Shown piece by piece: positions 51,723 through 62,677 of a DNA stretch of 64,000 bases. The notes beneath the pieces were generated by a model, which ran no database searches, was not told where the DNA came from, and saw only the letters and a program-made list of their open reading frames with translations. The translations under genes and the position numbers were made by a program. Position 1 is the first letter of the stretch. Each line of letters begins with the position of its first letter. Source of the stretch: Haemophilus parainfluenzae (GTDB lineage: Bacteria; Pseudomonadota; Gammaproteobacteria; Enterobacterales; Pasteurellaceae); contig NZ_QEPZ01000001.1 in NCBI RefSeq assembly GCF_003253005.1, positions 372,001 to 436,000 on the forward strand, read 5' to 3'.

Positions 51723-52619
51723 TTAAATTAAGCCAGCAATTTTTAATGCTTCTTCTACTTTGACTTGCGCGCCTTCGCTTAACACGGTAAGTGGTAAACG
51801 TAAGTGTGGAGTCTTAATTAAACCTAAACGATACGCTGCCCATTTGACCGGGATTGGGTTTGATTCAATAAATAAATCTTGGTGTAAACGCATTAAGCGG
51901 GCATTAATTTCTTCCGCTTTTGCGAAATTACCCGCTAAAGCATAACGACACATTGCCGCCATATCTTTTGCTGCAAGGTTATTTGTTACAGAAATAACAC
52001 CCTCTGCGCCTAATTTCATCGCTTCTAAACCTGTTGCATCATCACCACTTAATACAATGAAATCTTTACCGGCTAATTCTTTAATCGCAGTGATACGAGT
52101 TAAATCGCCTGTTGCCTCTTTAATCCCTACAATATTCTCAATTTGAGACAAGCGTGCTACGGTTTCAGGTTTCATATCACTACCGGTACGACCTGGTACG
52201 TTATAAAGAAGTTGTGGTAAATCCGTGCATTCTGCAATCGCTTTAAAATGTTGGTACATACCTTCTTGTGTCGGCTTATTGTAATAAGGCACAACAGATA
52301 AACAACCCGCCACCCCGCTATCACGTAATAATTTTGTCATTATAATAGCTTCACTCGTCGCATTTGCACCAGTGCCAGCAATAATTGGAATACGCCCTTT
52401 CGCTAATTCCACAGTTTTTTCAATCACCTTCACATTTTCTTCAATGCTTAATGTGGCAGACTCTCCTGTTGTACCTACAGATACAATTGAATCTGTACCC
52501 GCATTGATATGAAACTCGATAAGTTTTTCTAATGTTTCAAAATCAATGTTTCCGTGATTATCCATCGGGGTTACTAAAGCAACAATACTGCCTGAAAATA
52601 AGGGGGTTTGCGTAGTCAT
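51723..52619 (-). CDS. dapA: 4-hydroxy-tetrahydrodipicolinate synthase
   Basis: First committed step to lysine and meso-DAP. 298 residues from ATG 52619 with GGAG upstream; an ATG four codons earlier precedes the [22 protein letters not shown], the catalytic Tyr in [10 protein letters not shown] and Schiff-base Lys in GIKEATGDL are present. Acts upstream of dapF. Confidence 0.96.
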   Translation of the reverse strand: MTTQTPLFSGSIVALVTPMDNHGNIDFETLEKLIEFHINAGTDSIVSVGTTGESATLSIEENVKVIEKTVELAKGRIPIIAGTGANATSEAIIMTKLLRDSGVAGCLSVVPYYNKPTQEGMYQHFKAIAECTDLPQLLYNVPGRTGSDMKPETVARLSQIENIVGIKEATGDLTRITAIKELAGKDFIVLSGDDATGLEAMKLGAEGVISVTNNLAAKDMAAMCRYALAGNFAKAEEINARLMRLHQDLFIESNPIPVKWAAYRLGLIKTPHLRLPLTVLSEGAQVKVEEALKIAGLI

Positions 52620-52736
52620 AAGGCACTCCATTTACACCTATTTTGCGTTTTAACAATAACATTTGAAAATATTTGGTTATAATCGCTAAAATAGCTTGAA
52701 TTTACAAATCATTTTTTACATTTTTAAGGATTTTTT

Positions 52737-53204
52737 ATGAAAACATTACAAGCGAGTGACTTAGCACCGCAATTCACGCTTTTAAATCAAGACAATCAAC
52801 CAATTTCACTTAGTAACTTCAAAGGTAAAAAAGTACTTGTGTATTTTTATCCAAAAGCCTTAACACCAGGTTGTACAACTCAAGCCTGTGGTTTGCGTGA
52901 TGCTAAAAGTGAGTTAGAAAAATTAGGTGTAGTTATTTTAGGCATCAGTACAGATGCACCCAAAAAACTCACTCAATTTATAGAGAAAAAAGCACTCAAC
53001 TTCACCTTACTTTCTGATGAAGATCACCAGGTTGCAGAACAATTTGGCGTATGGGGAGAAAAGAAATTCATGGGCCGTGTTTATGATGGTACTCATCGCA
53101 TTACCTTTCTCATTGATGAACAAGGCAAAATTCAGCACGTTTTTGATAAATTCAAAACGAGCGAACATCATCGAGTTGTCTTAGATTACCTACAATCCCT
53201 TTAA
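52737..53204 (+). CDS. bcp: Thioredoxin-dependent peroxiredoxin (BCP/PrxQ)
   Basis: 155 residues; reduces hydroperoxides. Peroxidatic Cys in PKALTPGCTTQACGLRD, with the resolving Cys five residues on, the PrxQ arrangement; FTLLSDEDHQVAEQFGVWGEKKFMGR follows. Divergent from dapA. bcp beside dapA-bamC is also the E. coli order. Confidence 0.95.
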   Translation: MKTLQASDLAPQFTLLNQDNQPISLSNFKGKKVLVYFYPKALTPGCTTQACGLRDAKSELEKLGVVILGISTDAPKKLTQFIEKKALNFTLLSDEDHQVAEQFGVWGEKKFMGRVYDGTHRITFLIDEQGKIQHVFDKFKTSEHHRVVLDYLQSL

Positions 53205-53324
53205 AATACCGCTCAACACAACCGCTCTTTCTATGATTTATCTCAAAGTGCGGTCAAAAAATTGTTCATTTCTCTAATTTATATTTACGCTCTATTTTCC
53301 ATTTGATAGAATTTGCAATCTAAT

Positions 53325-53339
53325 TGAAATTCATTCTCA
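53325..53339. promoter_or_regulatory. Candidate Fur box upstream of exbB
   Basis: TGAAATTCATTCTCA matches TGATAAT-N-ATTATCA at 11 of 14 positions and lies about 40-55 bases before exbB. Confidence 0.6.
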
Positions 53340-53379
53340 ATTAATTTTACATTTTTATTACACATACAAGGACAATCAA

Positions 53380-53832
53380 ATGTTACAACTTTTCGAGTTT
53401 TTACAACAATACAGTGATTACGTGATTATCGGGCTTCTACTTCTTATGAGTGTGATCATGCTCGCAGCCGTGATTGAACGTTTTCTCTTTTTAAAGCATG
53501 TGAATGTAGCAAAATATTCCAATATTCACGCACTTGAAATTGATTTAAATCGCAATATGACCGTGATATCCACTGTCGGTGCTAACGCACCTTATGTTGG
53601 TCTATTAGGTACAGTAATTGGAATTTTATTAACTTTCTTCCAAATTGGTCATGGTGATGGCGAAGTTGATGCTAGCGCCATTATGATGCATCTTTCCCTT
53701 GCATTAAAAGCAACCGCACTAGGTATTTTAGTTGCCATTCCTTCTATGATGTTCTATAACGGTTTAGGTCGTAAAGTGGAAGTTAACCGATTGAAATGGA
53801 AAGTATTAAACACTCAAAAAGATAAGGAATAA
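53380..53832 (+). CDS. exbB: TonB-system energiser ExbB
   Basis: 150 residues, the short Haemophilus-type ExbB. Three membrane helices (about 15-35, 65-85, 105-125); [13 protein letters not shown] after helix one and [12 protein letters not shown] and [23 protein letters not shown] are the MotA/TolQ/ExbB signatures. First gene of exbB-exbD-tonB, two bases before exbD. Confidence 0.96.
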   Translation: MLQLFEFLQQYSDYVIIGLLLLMSVIMLAAVIERFLFLKHVNVAKYSNIHALEIDLNRNMTVISTVGANAPYVGLLGTVIGILLTFFQIGHGDGEVDASAIMMHLSLALKATALGILVAIPSMMFYNGLGRKVEVNRLKWKVLNTQKDKE

Positions 53833-53834
53833 TC

Positions 53835-54311
53835 GTGAAAAAATTTGATGAAATCAACATTATTCCTTTCATCGACATTATGTTGGTGTTATTAGCGATA
53901 GTGTTGGTCACTGCATCCTTTATTTCTCAAGGGAAAATTAAGGTGAATGTTCCCAAAGCGAGTTCAACGGTCGCATTCAAATCAGATGAATTAACAAAAT
54001 TATTAACAGTTACGGCTGACAAGCAACTTTATTTTAATGATAAGCCCATTTCACAAGAAGCGCTTGAAAAAGAAATTATGGGTTGGAATAAAGACCAAAA
54101 AGTAACGTTAAAAATTGATGCTGACGCCTCTTTCCAAGATTTCGTGACCATTACCGATATGTTATCGAAAAATGAAATCAAAAATGTCGTCATTGTTTCC
54201 ATGAAAGATAAAGGCGCCCCAAGCAAAACGACTCAAGGAAATGAATCAAAAAATACGCCTGAAGTGAGTGGAGTTGCAAGCGGAGACGTTGGAGTAGGAC
54301 GTAGTCAATGA
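53835..54311 (+). CDS. exbD: TonB-system energiser ExbD
   Basis: 158 residues. [24 protein letters not shown] holds the single membrane helix with the proton-path Asp (IDIML). The periplasmic domain ends near residue 130; a Ser/Gly/Asn-rich tail ([28 protein letters not shown]) makes it longer than usual. Four-base overlap with tonB (ATGA). Confidence 0.95.
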   Translation: MKKFDEINIIPFIDIMLVLLAIVLVTASFISQGKIKVNVPKASSTVAFKSDELTKLLTVTADKQLYFNDKPISQEALEKEIMGWNKDQKVTLKIDADASFQDFVTITDMLSKNEIKNVVIVSMKDKGAPSKTTQGNESKNTPEVSGVASGDVGVGRSQ

Positions 54312-55108
54312 ACAGCCAACAAACCAAACGATCATTATTAGGTTTGCTTATTTCTTTATTGGTTCATGGTAGCATCCTTGGAGCGTTATTTTGGAACTGG
54401 CATACGCCACATGAAGCGGCGAGTAATGCTCCAGGTGAAATATCCACGACGATTTCAATGGAAATGATTCAAGGGATGAGAGTAGAAGAACCCGCTCCTG
54501 AGCCGGAACCCGAACCTCAACAGGCAGAACCAGAACCTGAAAAACAGGAAGTCGTCTCGGATCCAACAAAGAAACCAGAACCTGAAAAGAAAAAAGAACC
54601 TGAGAAAAAGCCAGAAAAACCAATAGAAAAACCGAAACCAAAACCGAAAGAGAAGCCAAAGGAAAAACCTAAAAATGAGGTAAAAGCAGAGAAAGCGGTA
54701 GAAATGCCAAAGAGCCTACCGATTGGCGATAAGAATATAAATTCAACGGCTACGGCAAATTCTAAAGCAATGACCACAGGTCAACCTGGTACAAATGGCG
54801 TTCAAGGTGACTCAGGTACCAATACGGATGAGCTAAATGCTTATCGTGCAGCTATTCGACGTGAAATTGAACGGCACAAGCGCTACCCTGCTCGAGCGAA
54901 GATGATGCGTAAACAAGGTGTTGTGAGCGTGAGTTTTAGTGTGGGTGCAAATGGCTCCTTATCAGGAGAACGTGTCACAAACTCCTCTGGTGATGAAAGC
55001 TTAGACAACGCAGCACTTGAAGCGGTGAGAAGTGCAAGACCTGTTGGTTCAAAACCAGCTGGATTTGCTTCTTCAGTAAGCGTACCAATTAGTTTCACTA
55101 TTCAATAA
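54308..55108 (+). CDS. tonB: Energy transducer TonB
   Basis: 266 residues. N-terminal helix [20 protein letters not shown] (about 10-30), a long Pro/Glu then Pro/Lys spacer (about 60-130) that spans the periplasm, and a C-terminal domain with [32 protein letters not shown] and RSARPVG. Ends the exbBD-tonB operon. It would drive the receptor encoded at 10.5-12.7 kb. Confidence 0.96.
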   Translation: MNSQQTKRSLLGLLISLLVHGSILGALFWNWHTPHEAASNAPGEISTTISMEMIQGMRVEEPAPEPEPEPQQAEPEPEKQEVVSDPTKKPEPEKKKEPEKKPEKPIEKPKPKPKEKPKEKPKNEVKAEKAVEMPKSLPIGDKNINSTATANSKAMTTGQPGTNGVQGDSGTNTDELNAYRAAIRREIERHKRYPARAKMMRKQGVVSVSFSVGANGSLSGERVTNSSGDESLDNAALEAVRSARPVGSKPAGFASSVSVPISFTIQ

Positions 55109-55110
55109 AT

Positions 55111-55143
55111 AAAAAGGCGAACATGATGTTCGCCTTTCTTTTT
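55111..55143. terminator. Bidirectional terminator between tonB and fis
   Basis: AAAGGCGAACAT / ATGTTCGCCTTT with one-base loop region, A-run and T-run on either side. Confidence 0.9.
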
Positions 55144-55154
55144 GCTAATTTTAA

Positions 55155-55454
55155 TTAGCCCATACCGTATTTTTTCAATTTCTTACGCAATGTACCACGG
55201 TTAATGCCTAGCATGTTCGCTGCACGGGTTTGGTTACCTCGGGTGTACTGCATAATCATATCTAACATCGGGTGTTCAACTTCCGCTAATACTAATTCGT
55301 AAAGATCATTCACATCTTGACCATCTAATTGTGATAAGTAATTGCGTAAAGCTTGTTTTACAGAATCACGTAATGGTTTGTTTGTTACTTGTGATTGAGA
55401 GTTTAAAACTGAAACGGTTAACGCTTCAGACGGACTACGTTGTTGTTCTAACAT
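55155..55454 (-). CDS. fis: DNA-binding protein Fis
   Basis: 99 residues; nucleoid protein and regulator of stable RNA genes. C-terminal helix-turn-helix [25 protein letters not shown] is almost invariant; central [14 protein letters not shown] dimerises. Overlaps the end of dusB by seven bases and shares its promoter, as in enterics. Confidence 0.98.
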   Translation of the reverse strand: MLEQQRSPSEALTVSVLNSQSQVTNKPLRDSVKQALRNYLSQLDGQDVNDLYELVLAEVEHPMLDMIMQYTRGNQTRAANMLGINRGTLRKKLKKYGMG

Positions 55455-56428
55455 TTTTCTTTATCCAAAATTGAATTTAAAAAATCTTCCAGCACAATTA
55501 ACTGCTCTTTCGGTTCATTAATTGCGTTAAAAGTCTGTCTAAAAACGGAATCGGGTTGAATTCCCTGTAAATACCAAGCTACGTGCTTACGGGCTATTCG
55601 ATAGCCTTTTTGCTCACCATAGAACTGATGAAGTTCCTGAATATGACGCAAAATATGACCGCACTTTTCACGCAAACTTGGAGTTTGAATTATCGAATCA
55701 TGTTCCACTAAGGCCTCGACGGCTTGAAAAAGCCATGGGTTGCCTAGTGTGGCACGACCGATCATTATTGCATCGGCACCTGTGTACTCAAGTACCTTTT
55801 TCGCTTTCGAGGCAGAATCAATATCACCATTCGCAATGACTGGAATTGAAATTGATTGTTTGACGGCTCGAATATTGTCGTATTCCGCTTCCCCTTCAAA
55901 TAAGCATTCTTTCGTCCGCCCATGAATGGTTAAAGCTTGAATACCAGATTGTTCTGCAATTTTTCCGATTTGCACACAGTTTCGATTTGCTTTATCCCAA
56001 CCTGTACGAATTTTTAACGTCACTGGTACATCAACGGCATTCACGACTTCTTTTAAAATTTTCTCCACTAAATCGGGAAATTGAAGAAGTGCAGAGCCCG
56101 CTAGCTTTCGATTTACTTTCTTTGCGGGACAGCCCATATTGATGTCGATAATTTCAGCGCCATAGGCTACATTAATTGCTGCAGCTTGGGCCATTTCTAA
56201 AGGATCAGAACCTGCGATTTGCACCGCATTTAATCCTAGCTCTTCACTATGTGCTAAACGAAGTTTCGATTTCTCTGTATGCCAAACTTGAGGATTGGTG
56301 GACATCATCTCTGAAAACGTTAATCCCGCACCGTAATGGGCACATAAACGTCGAAAAGGTTGATCCGTGATACCTGCCATGGGTGCCAATAAAATACGAT
56401 TTTTTAATTCATAAGAACCAATTCGCAT
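55448..56428 (-). CDS. dusB: tRNA-dihydrouridine synthase B
   Basis: 326 residues. [28 protein letters not shown], catalytic Cys in [22 protein letters not shown], and [16 protein letters not shown] are DusB motifs. First gene of dusB-fis; its promoter has features of growth-rate control. Confidence 0.97.
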   Translation of the reverse strand: MRIGSYELKNRILLAPMAGITDQPFRRLCAHYGAGLTFSEMMSTNPQVWHTEKSKLRLAHSEELGLNAVQIAGSDPLEMAQAAAINVAYGAEIIDINMGCPAKKVNRKLAGSALLQFPDLVEKILKEVVNAVDVPVTLKIRTGWDKANRNCVQIGKIAEQSGIQALTIHGRTKECLFEGEAEYDNIRAVKQSISIPVIANGDIDSASKAKKVLEYTGADAIMIGRATLGNPWLFQAVEALVEHDSIIQTPSLREKCGHILRHIQELHQFYGEQKGYRIARKHVAWYLQGIQPDSVFRQTFNAINEPKEQLIVLEDFLNSILDKEKC

Positions 56429-56500
56429 TTTATGTTATCCCCAATTACAAGTCCTAATCTCTAGCAAGTCAGGCAACTGCAGTCACCGACAAGGGGTGCT

Positions 56501-56528
56501 ATATTACGCATTTTTCTTTTTTTTGCAA
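56501..56528 (-). promoter_or_regulatory. dusB-fis promoter
   Basis: On the minus strand TTGCAA (56523-56528), 16-base A-rich spacer, TAATAT (56501-56506), followed by AGCACCCC, a GC-rich discriminator like those at stringently controlled fis promoters. Confidence 0.75.
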
Positions 56529-56576
56529 AGGGAAATTTGTTCAAAAAATGCACTTTTTTTAATTGACAAAAAGAAA

Positions 56577-57464
56577 TTAAGCCGATTTTAATTTACCTGT
56601 AATACGACACCATTCCTCTTTCACCGCCACAAGATCTAAATCAAAGGATTGTGTATAAGCATCGCATACCGATTGTGCTTGAGTTTCTAAAATGCCCGAT
56701 AATCCAAGATCACCACCCTCTTTCACTAATTGGGAGATAATCGGGTAAAGTTCTTTTAATGGACCTGCAAGAATATTCGCCACAACGACATCCGCTTTTA
56801 AATCTTCAGGTTTATCATCAGATAAGAAAAGTTGCAGACGGTCCGCTACACCATTTTGTTCTGCATTATTACGACTGGCGAGAATCGCTTGTGGATCGAT
56901 ATCAATACCGATTGCATTTTTTGCACCTAATTTAAGAGCAGCAATGGCAAGAATTCCAGATCCACAGCCAAAATCGATGACGGTTTTGCCGGTTAAATCC
57001 AAACCATCTAACCACTCTAAACAAAGTGCGGTTGTCGGGTGGGTGCCTGTCCCGAAAGCTAAACCAGGATCAAGCATCACATTAACCGCATTTTGATCCG
57101 GTACTTCACGCCAGCTTGGACAAATCCATAAACGCTTGCCAAATAGCATTGGGTGGAAGTTATCCATCCATTCACGTTCCCAATCTTTATTCTCTATTTG
57201 CTCGATTTTGTAAGCGGTATTTTCATCTAAATGATGGGCTTGTTTAAGCAAGCTCACAATTTCATTCATATCGGTTTCTGCATCAAACAATGCAATCACA
57301 TCGGTATTTCCCCACAGACGCGTTTCGCCTGGAAGTGGTTCAAAAATCGGCGTATCTTGGCTATCCATAAATGTGACCGAAACAGAGCCAATTTCTTCTA
57401 AAAAATCGCTAATTTTCTCGGCTTTTTCATTTGTACTATTTAAGCGAATTTGAATCCACGCCAT
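56577..57464 (-). CDS. prmA: Ribosomal protein L11 methyltransferase
   Basis: 295 residues. [27 protein letters not shown]-terminal domain that binds L11, linker, then the SAM site [19 protein letters not shown] and the catalytic-domain NILAGPL. In E. coli prmA follows panF and precedes dusB; here an EamA gene stands between panF and prmA. Confidence 0.96.
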   Translation of the reverse strand: MAWIQIRLNSTNEKAEKISDFLEEIGSVSVTFMDSQDTPIFEPLPGETRLWGNTDVIALFDAETDMNEIVSLLKQAHHLDENTAYKIEQIENKDWEREWMDNFHPMLFGKRLWICPSWREVPDQNAVNVMLDPGLAFGTGTHPTTALCLEWLDGLDLTGKTVIDFGCGSGILAIAALKLGAKNAIGIDIDPQAILASRNNAEQNGVADRLQLFLSDDKPEDLKADVVVANILAGPLKELYPIISQLVKEGGDLGLSGILETQAQSVCDAYTQSFDLDLVAVKEEWCRITGKLKSA

Positions 57465-57476
57465 CTTCTTTTCCTT

Positions 57477-58352
57477 TTAATTAATTTCTTTATGTAACCA
57501 TCTGGGTAATAAACTTACGCCTAGGGCTGAAACCACAATAATGATAATCCCAAGCGCTGAAACAAGTGAAACCTCTTCGTTGAGTAATAATACTGCCAAA
57601 AAGACACCAAAAATCGGCTCAAGTGCGGTCAAAATTCCAGAGATTTTTGCATCCACCGAATTTAAGCCTTTATTCCATAACCAAAAAGCAAACCAACTGC
57701 ACGCTACACCGAGATAAATCAAACCGAAGAAACCCAGCCAGTTACAATGGATATCCCAGTTTTCAGTCATCAATAAAGTAAATGGCAGCATGGTGATGGT
57801 TGCTAACACAATCGAAATTGATGTATAGGCTTGTGCTGAAACCGTTGCTACCACTTTTTTCGTCCAACGCAAGCAACAAGCAAACACAATACTTGCCGCC
57901 ACCACTAATGAGCATCCCAATAAGCTAATTTCACTTGAGCCTTCATTGCCCTGCCCACCTAGAATTAAAATGGCCACACCTAAAAAGGCAAAAGCGCCAC
58001 ACAACCAATGATACCATTTCGCACGATCTTGAAAGAAAAAATGCCCAATAAAAATCACACATAACGGCTCTAATCCAATCATGGTTGTTGCGCTCGCCGC
58101 GCTCGTATATTTTAAACCAATAAATTGCAGCAAAAAGGTCGCAGTATAGTTGAAAAAACCTAGCCACCAAAGCTGTTTTCGCATCGGTTTAGACACGCCT
58201 TTCCAACGACGAAAAAAGAGTGGCATCACAATAATCGCCGCCATTAATAAACGGGCTTGGATCATTAAAATAGTATCCATCATTGTAAAGGTGTATTTCG
58301 CGGCAACAAAGGCACTACTCCAAATAAACAACGCCAGGATCTGGTAAATCAT
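57477..58352 (-). CDS. EamA family (DMT) transporter
   Basis: 291 residues, ten hydrophobic helices in two EamA repeats (about 1-130 and 145-285): FIWSSAFVAAKYTF at the start and GLIYLGVACSWFAFWLWNKGL in the second repeat. Drug/metabolite exporters of this type move amino acids or other small molecules; substrate unknown. Lies 12 bases before prmA and 16 after panF, so it is in the same operon, an addition relative to E. coli. Confidence 0.88.
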   Translation of the reverse strand: MIYQILALFIWSSAFVAAKYTFTMMDTILMIQARLLMAAIIVMPLFFRRWKGVSKPMRKQLWWLGFFNYTATFLLQFIGLKYTSAASATTMIGLEPLCVIFIGHFFFQDRAKWYHWLCGAFAFLGVAILILGGQGNEGSSEISLLGCSLVVAASIVFACCLRWTKKVVATVSAQAYTSISIVLATITMLPFTLLMTENWDIHCNWLGFFGLIYLGVACSWFAFWLWNKGLNSVDAKISGILTALEPIFGVFLAVLLLNEEVSLVSALGIIIIVVSALGVSLLPRWLHKEIN

Positions 58353-58368
58353 AAAGTGCGGTCCATTT

Positions 58369-59793
58369 TTACTGTTTTTTGGCGCCGAATTGATTGCCTA
58401 AGATGAACGCAATCAAACCAAATACAAGTGCTGGAACAATCGCATTAAAACCAAATAGTTTGATACCAAATTGAGTCAGCAGCACATAACTGCTTAATCC
58501 CACCACCATTGAGCTTATTGCACCTGCTGAATTTGCTTTATCCCAATAAATGCCTAATACAATTACCCAAAGGAATGCTGCTTCTAATCCCCCGAAAGCA
58601 AATAAATTCAACCAAATAATCATATCCGGTGGATTAAGTGCGGCAAAAATTAACAACACCGATAAAATTAGTGTAATGACTGATGAAATACGACTAATTC
58701 GTTTTTCATTCTTCTCTGCTTCAGGTTTGCTTGCAAGATATAAGTCTTTCACAAAAATTGAAGAGGATTGAATAAGTTGCGCATCAACTGTGGACATAAT
58801 CGCTGACATCGGTGCAGCTAAGAAAATCCCTGCAACAATAGGTGGGAGCACTTCCAACATTAAGGTTGGAATGACTTTATCTGACACCGTTAAATCTGGC
58901 ACAACGGCACGTCCTAAAGCGCCTGCCAAGTGCATACCAAACATAATGACTGAAAGGACAATCGTACCAATGAGCATGCCTCGATGTAAGGCTTTACTAT
59001 CTTTGAAAGCCATACAACGCACAGCTGTATGTGGTAAGCCAACCACACCGAAACAAACTAAAATCCAAAATGATGCCATAAATTGAAAATCTAGCATCTC
59101 ATTTGGGCCGTAAGGGCTCACTAAACTTGGATCAATTTCAGTTAATTTATTGACCGCACTTTCTACGCCACCGAGATGGTAAATAACGCCCACCAATAAC
59201 ACGATTGTGCCCAAAATCATTACCGTACCTTGAATTGTATCGGTTAATACGACCGCTCGGAAACCACCAATAAATGTATAAATGCCAACCGTTAAGGCAA
59301 AAATAAGCAAGGCGTGAGTATAAGGAATCCCTATCGTGGTTTCGAGCAATCTCGCCCCACCAATAAATTGCACAACCATAGCGGCAAAAAAGGCAATCAA
59401 CAATGCTAGACTGGAAATCCAAACGAGATATTTGTTTTTATAACGATAGAGAAATAAATCATTAATAGTGAGCGCATTAGTTTCGCGAGAGAGTAGTGCA
59501 AACTTTTTACCTAATGCACCTAAGGCTAACCAAACAGCCGGTACTTGGATCATGGCGAGTAATACCCAACCTAGCCCATATTTATAAGCCGCCCCAGGTC
59601 CACCAACAAAAGAACTGGCACTGGCATAAGTGGAAGCCGTTGTCATCGCAAGGACAAAGCCCGTCATGGAGCGATTTCCTACATAATATTCCGTAAGGAA
59701 ATCACCTTTACTGCGTTTTACATAAGCAAATAATGCCGCGCCAAAGATAAAGACTAAATAGATAGCTAATGGGAGAATAATACCTAAATTCAT
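58369..59793 (-). CDS. panF: Sodium/pantothenate symporter
   Basis: SSS-family importer of pantothenate, the CoA precursor. 474 residues, about 13 membrane segments. GDFLTEYYVGNRSMTGFVLAMTTASTYASASSFVGGPGAAYKYGLGW is the region typical of PanF, and APMSAIMSTVDAQLIQSSS the sodium-site helix eight. Its start shares one base with the yhdT stop. Confidence 0.95.
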   Translation of the reverse strand: MNLGIILPLAIYLVFIFGAALFAYVKRSKGDFLTEYYVGNRSMTGFVLAMTTASTYASASSFVGGPGAAYKYGLGWVLLAMIQVPAVWLALGALGKKFALLSRETNALTINDLFLYRYKNKYLVWISSLALLIAFFAAMVVQFIGGARLLETTIGIPYTHALLIFALTVGIYTFIGGFRAVVLTDTIQGTVMILGTIVLLVGVIYHLGGVESAVNKLTEIDPSLVSPYGPNEMLDFQFMASFWILVCFGVVGLPHTAVRCMAFKDSKALHRGMLIGTIVLSVIMFGMHLAGALGRAVVPDLTVSDKVIPTLMLEVLPPIVAGIFLAAPMSAIMSTVDAQLIQSSSIFVKDLYLASKPEAEKNEKRISRISSVITLILSVLLIFAALNPPDMIIWLNLFAFGGLEAAFLWVIVLGIYWDKANSAGAISSMVVGLSSYVLLTQFGIKLFGFNAIVPALVFGLIAFILGNQFGAKKQ

Positions 59794-60047
59794 TATTTAT
59801 TCTCCTTTGACTCAACATCTAGCGGGATATCTAAAAAGACAATTTTGACAATCCAATACCCAATGATGACAAACAAAATAGGTAAATAAATACAGGATAA
59901 TTCAAACCATAACGGAAAACCTATCGGCCCAGGTGAATCTTTCGGGAGATAAGCACACATACACCACCCAATCACATAAAAAATAGCTAAACCTAATGCC
60001 CAGCGAGCTTCCTTGGCCGCTTGCTTATACCGTTGTGAAAGTTCCAT
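59793..60047 (-). CDS. yhdT: YhdT family (DUF997) membrane protein
   Basis: 84 residues with two membrane helices (about 17-35 and 48-70), WALGLAIFYVIGWCMCAYLP and FPLWFELSCIYLPILFVIIGYWIVK. Always next to panF; perhaps an accessory small subunit as in other SSS transporters, which is inferred. First gene of yhdT-panF-EamA-prmA. Confidence 0.93.
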   Translation of the reverse strand: MELSQRYKQAAKEARWALGLAIFYVIGWCMCAYLPKDSPGPIGFPLWFELSCIYLPILFVIIGYWIVKIVFLDIPLDVESKENK

Positions 60048-60097
60048 TTTGAGTTCCTATTAAAAAATTTTACCATCAGATAATTATTCAACGATAA

Positions 60098-60123
60098 CAA
60101 AAAGGCAGAAATATTCTGCCTTT
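60098..60123 (-). terminator. Terminator of accC
   Basis: AAAGGCAGAA / TTCTGCCTTT with ATAT loop, followed by TTTTG on the minus strand; separates accBC from yhdT-panF. Confidence 0.85.
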
Positions 60124-60139
60124 ACCTTAAAATTATGAA

Positions 60140-61486
60140 TTAATCATACATCCCTAATTTCTTCTCTAAATAGTGGATATTGGCACCACCTTTTTGGAAG
60201 TTTTCATCTTCAAGAATGAGTTCATGAAGTGGGATATTTGTTTTGATACCGTCAATGATCGTCTCAGATAATGCATTTTGCATACGACGGATTGCGACAT
60301 CACGAGTATCACCGTATGTGATTAATTTTGCGATCATAGAATCGTAGTGTGGTGGAACGGTATAACCAGCATATACATGAGAATCCCAACGAACGCCTAA
60401 ACCACCTGGTGAGTGCAAGTGAGCAACTTTACCTGGAGATGGTAAGAATGTTTTTGGGTCTTCCGCATTGATACGACATTCCATCGCATGGCCTTTCACT
60501 TTGATATCTTCTTGTTTATAAGAAAGTGGTAAACCAGCCGCAATGCGCAACTGTTCTCTCACCAAATCTACACCGGTAATCATTTCTGTTACTGGATGCT
60601 CTACTTGAATACGGGTATTCATTTCAATGAAATAGAATTCACCATTTTCATACAAGAATTCAAACGTACCTGCACCGCGATAACCAATTTCGATACAAGC
60701 ATTCGCACAACGAGTGCCGATGTCACGACGAACTTCTTCTGTAATACCTGGCGCAGGCGCTTCTTCCACAACTTTTTGGTGGCGACGTTGCATAGAACAA
60801 TCACGTTCTGCAAGATAAATTGCATTACCGTGTGTATCCGCTAAAACTTGAATTTCAACATGGCGTGGATTTTCTAAATATTTTTCCATATAAACCATGT
60901 CATTATTAAATGCTGCTTTTGCTTCAGCTTTTGTCATCGCAATGGATTCTTCAAGTGCATCTTCGCTACGAACGACACGCATACCACGACCGCCGCCGCC
61001 GCCAGATGCTTTGATAATAATTGGATAACCAATACGTTTTGCAATTTCTTTATTTTTCACGATATCGCTACCTACAGGACCATCAGAACCCGGTACACAA
61101 GGCACGCCCGCTTTTTTCATTGCTTTAATTGCAGAAACTTTATCCCCCATCAAACGAATGACGTCTGCAGTTGGGCCAATAAAAATAAAACCAGAACGTT
61201 CAACTTGCTCTGCAAAATCTGCGTTTTCAGAAAGGAAACCATAACCAGGGTGAATCGCATCCGCACCTGTTACTTCTGCTGCGGCAATAATGGCAGGAAT
61301 ATTTAAATAACTTTTTACAGATGGCGCAGGTCCGATACAAACTGTTTCATCTGCAAGTAATACGTGTTTTAAATCACGATCGGCGGTAGAGTGAACCGCC
61401 ACAGTTTTAATGCCTAATTCTTTACAGGCACGCAAAATACGCAGTGCAATTTCACCACGGTTAGCAATCACAACTTTTTCTAACAT
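60140..61486 (-). CDS. accC: Acetyl-CoA carboxylase, biotin carboxylase subunit
   Basis: ATP-grasp enzyme that carboxylates biotin on AccB. 448 residues from ATG 61486 ([18 protein letters not shown]), the family start; an in-frame codon at 61498 is rejected. Gly-rich ATP loop [27 protein letters not shown], and [18 protein letters not shown] with catalytic residues are seen. Separated from accB by a hairpin. Confidence 0.97.
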   Translation of the reverse strand: MLEKVVIANRGEIALRILRACKELGIKTVAVHSTADRDLKHVLLADETVCIGPAPSVKSYLNIPAIIAAAEVTGADAIHPGYGFLSENADFAEQVERSGFIFIGPTADVIRLMGDKVSAIKAMKKAGVPCVPGSDGPVGSDIVKNKEIAKRIGYPIIIKASGGGGGRGMRVVRSEDALEESIAMTKAEAKAAFNNDMVYMEKYLENPRHVEIQVLADTHGNAIYLAERDCSMQRRHQKVVEEAPAPGITEEVRRDIGTRCANACIEIGYRGAGTFEFLYENGEFYFIEMNTRIQVEHPVTEMITGVDLVREQLRIAAGLPLSYKQEDIKVKGHAMECRINAEDPKTFLPSPGKVAHLHSPGGLGVRWDSHVYAGYTVPPHYDSMIAKLITYGDTRDVAIRRMQNALSETIIDGIKTNIPLHELILEDENFQKGGANIHYLEKKLGMYD

Positions 61487-61504
61487 AACAATTTCCACTT
61501 GGGT

Positions 61505-61530
61505 AAAAAAATGGCGAGAAAGCTCGCCAT
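61505..61530 (-). terminator. Terminator-like hairpin between accB and accC
   Basis: On the minus strand ATGGCGAG-CTTT-CTCGCCAT followed by TTTTTT, 17 bases after the accB stop and 19 before accC. Partial termination would lower accC relative to accB. Confidence 0.75.
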
Positions 61531-61546
61531 TTCAGATTGATAGGGA

Positions 61547-62005
61547 TTATTCGATAACGATTAATGGTTGGTCAAATTCAACCGCTTCGCCATCATTCAC
61601 TAAGATTGCTTTAACCACACCAGCTTTATCAGCTTCAATACGGTTCATCATTTTCATTGCTTCAACGATACAAAGTGCATCGCCTACTTTGACAGTTTGT
61701 CCCACTTCAACGAAAGCTTTCGCTTCTGGGCTTGGGCTACGGTAGAATGTACCTACCATAGGTGAACGAACTTGGTGGCCAGAAATTTCAGCCGCTGGTG
61801 CTTCAGCAGGCGCTGCTGCCGCAGGAGCAGCTGCAGGAGCAGCAACGGGTGCTACAGGCGCCGCTGCATATTGAATTGCAGCAGGTGCAACCGCTGGTGC
61901 CGCACGACTAATACGTACTGTACCTTCTTCTTCTTGCACTTCTAATTCAGTGATACCCGATTCTTCTACTAATTCAATCAGTTTTTTGATTTTACGAATG
62001 TCCAT
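61547..62005 (-). CDS. accB: Acetyl-CoA carboxylase, biotin carboxyl carrier protein
   Basis: 152 residues. N-terminal [33 protein letters not shown], an Ala/Pro linker (about 35-72), then the biotinyl domain with [25 protein letters not shown] and the biotinylated Lys in EAMKMMN. First gene of accBC; the 159-base region upstream contains one decayed inverted USS. Confidence 0.97.
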   Translation of the reverse strand: MDIRKIKKLIELVEESGITELEVQEEEGTVRISRAAPAVAPAAIQYAAAPVAPVAAPAAAPAAAAPAEAPAAEISGHQVRSPMVGTFYRSPSPEAKAFVEVGQTVKVGDALCIVEAMKMMNRIEADKAGVVKAILVNDGEAVEFDQPLIVIE

Positions 62006-62164
62006 ACGCTCTTCCTAAAAATAATAATGAATTGTTAACCGCACTTTCAGAATTGATTTCCAAAGTGCTGTCATTTTGAAACCTGTTTTTGTGTCGGCAA
62101 GATTACCGCAAAATCACGCACTTTGCGATAAATTTCTGCGAAAATCTGTAAATTTTGTGAAATT

Positions 62165-62617
62165 TTATGATTTTTTATTTAAAAAATCTAAAGCAAATTG
62201 AAGAGCAAACTCATAGCCTTTCGCACCTAAGCCACAAATCACCCCTTCTGCCACATCACTAAAGTAAGAATGATGACGGAATGGCTCGCGCTTATGTACA
62301 TTAGACAAATGGATTTCAACAAAAGGAATTGACACAGCAAGCAACGCATCACGTAATGCAACACTGGTATGCGTATAAGCTGCAGGGTTAATTAAAATAA
62401 AATCCACTTTCTGAAAACTTTGATGAATCTTATCGATTAACTTTTCTTCACTATTTGCTTGAAAGCATGCCAAACTCACATTATGCTGCGCCGCAAGTTT
62501 TGCCATATTTTCCTCAATGGTAGATAACGAAAGCGAACCATAATGTTTCGGCTCTCTTGCGCCCAACATATTTAAGTTCGGGCCATTTAACAGCAAAATA
62601 TTGAATTTTTTTGACAT
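62165..62617 (-). CDS. aroQ: 3-dehydroquinate dehydratase, type II
   Basis: Shikimate-pathway enzyme. 150 residues from ATG 62617 with AAAGGA upstream; a GTG two codons earlier is possible. [22 protein letters not shown] with the catalytic Tyr, [18 protein letters not shown] and [20 protein letters not shown] are diagnostic. Confidence 0.96.
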   Translation of the reverse strand: MSKKFNILLLNGPNLNMLGAREPKHYGSLSLSTIEENMAKLAAQHNVSLACFQANSEEKLIDKIHQSFQKVDFILINPAAYTHTSVALRDALLAVSIPFVEIHLSNVHKREPFRHHSYFSDVAEGVICGLGAKGYEFALQFALDFLNKKS

Positions 62618-62677
62618 TTTCACATCCTTTAACTTGTGCGAATTATATCGATTTTTTGTGTAATGGTGGTCGTATCT

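Noticed and set aside
54480..54700. Pro/Glu/Lys repeats in tonB as a novel repeat system
   Set aside because: This is the normal periplasm-spanning spacer of TonB.
61790..61920. Ala/Pro repeat in accB
   Set aside because: Usual flexible linker of biotin carboxyl carrier proteins.
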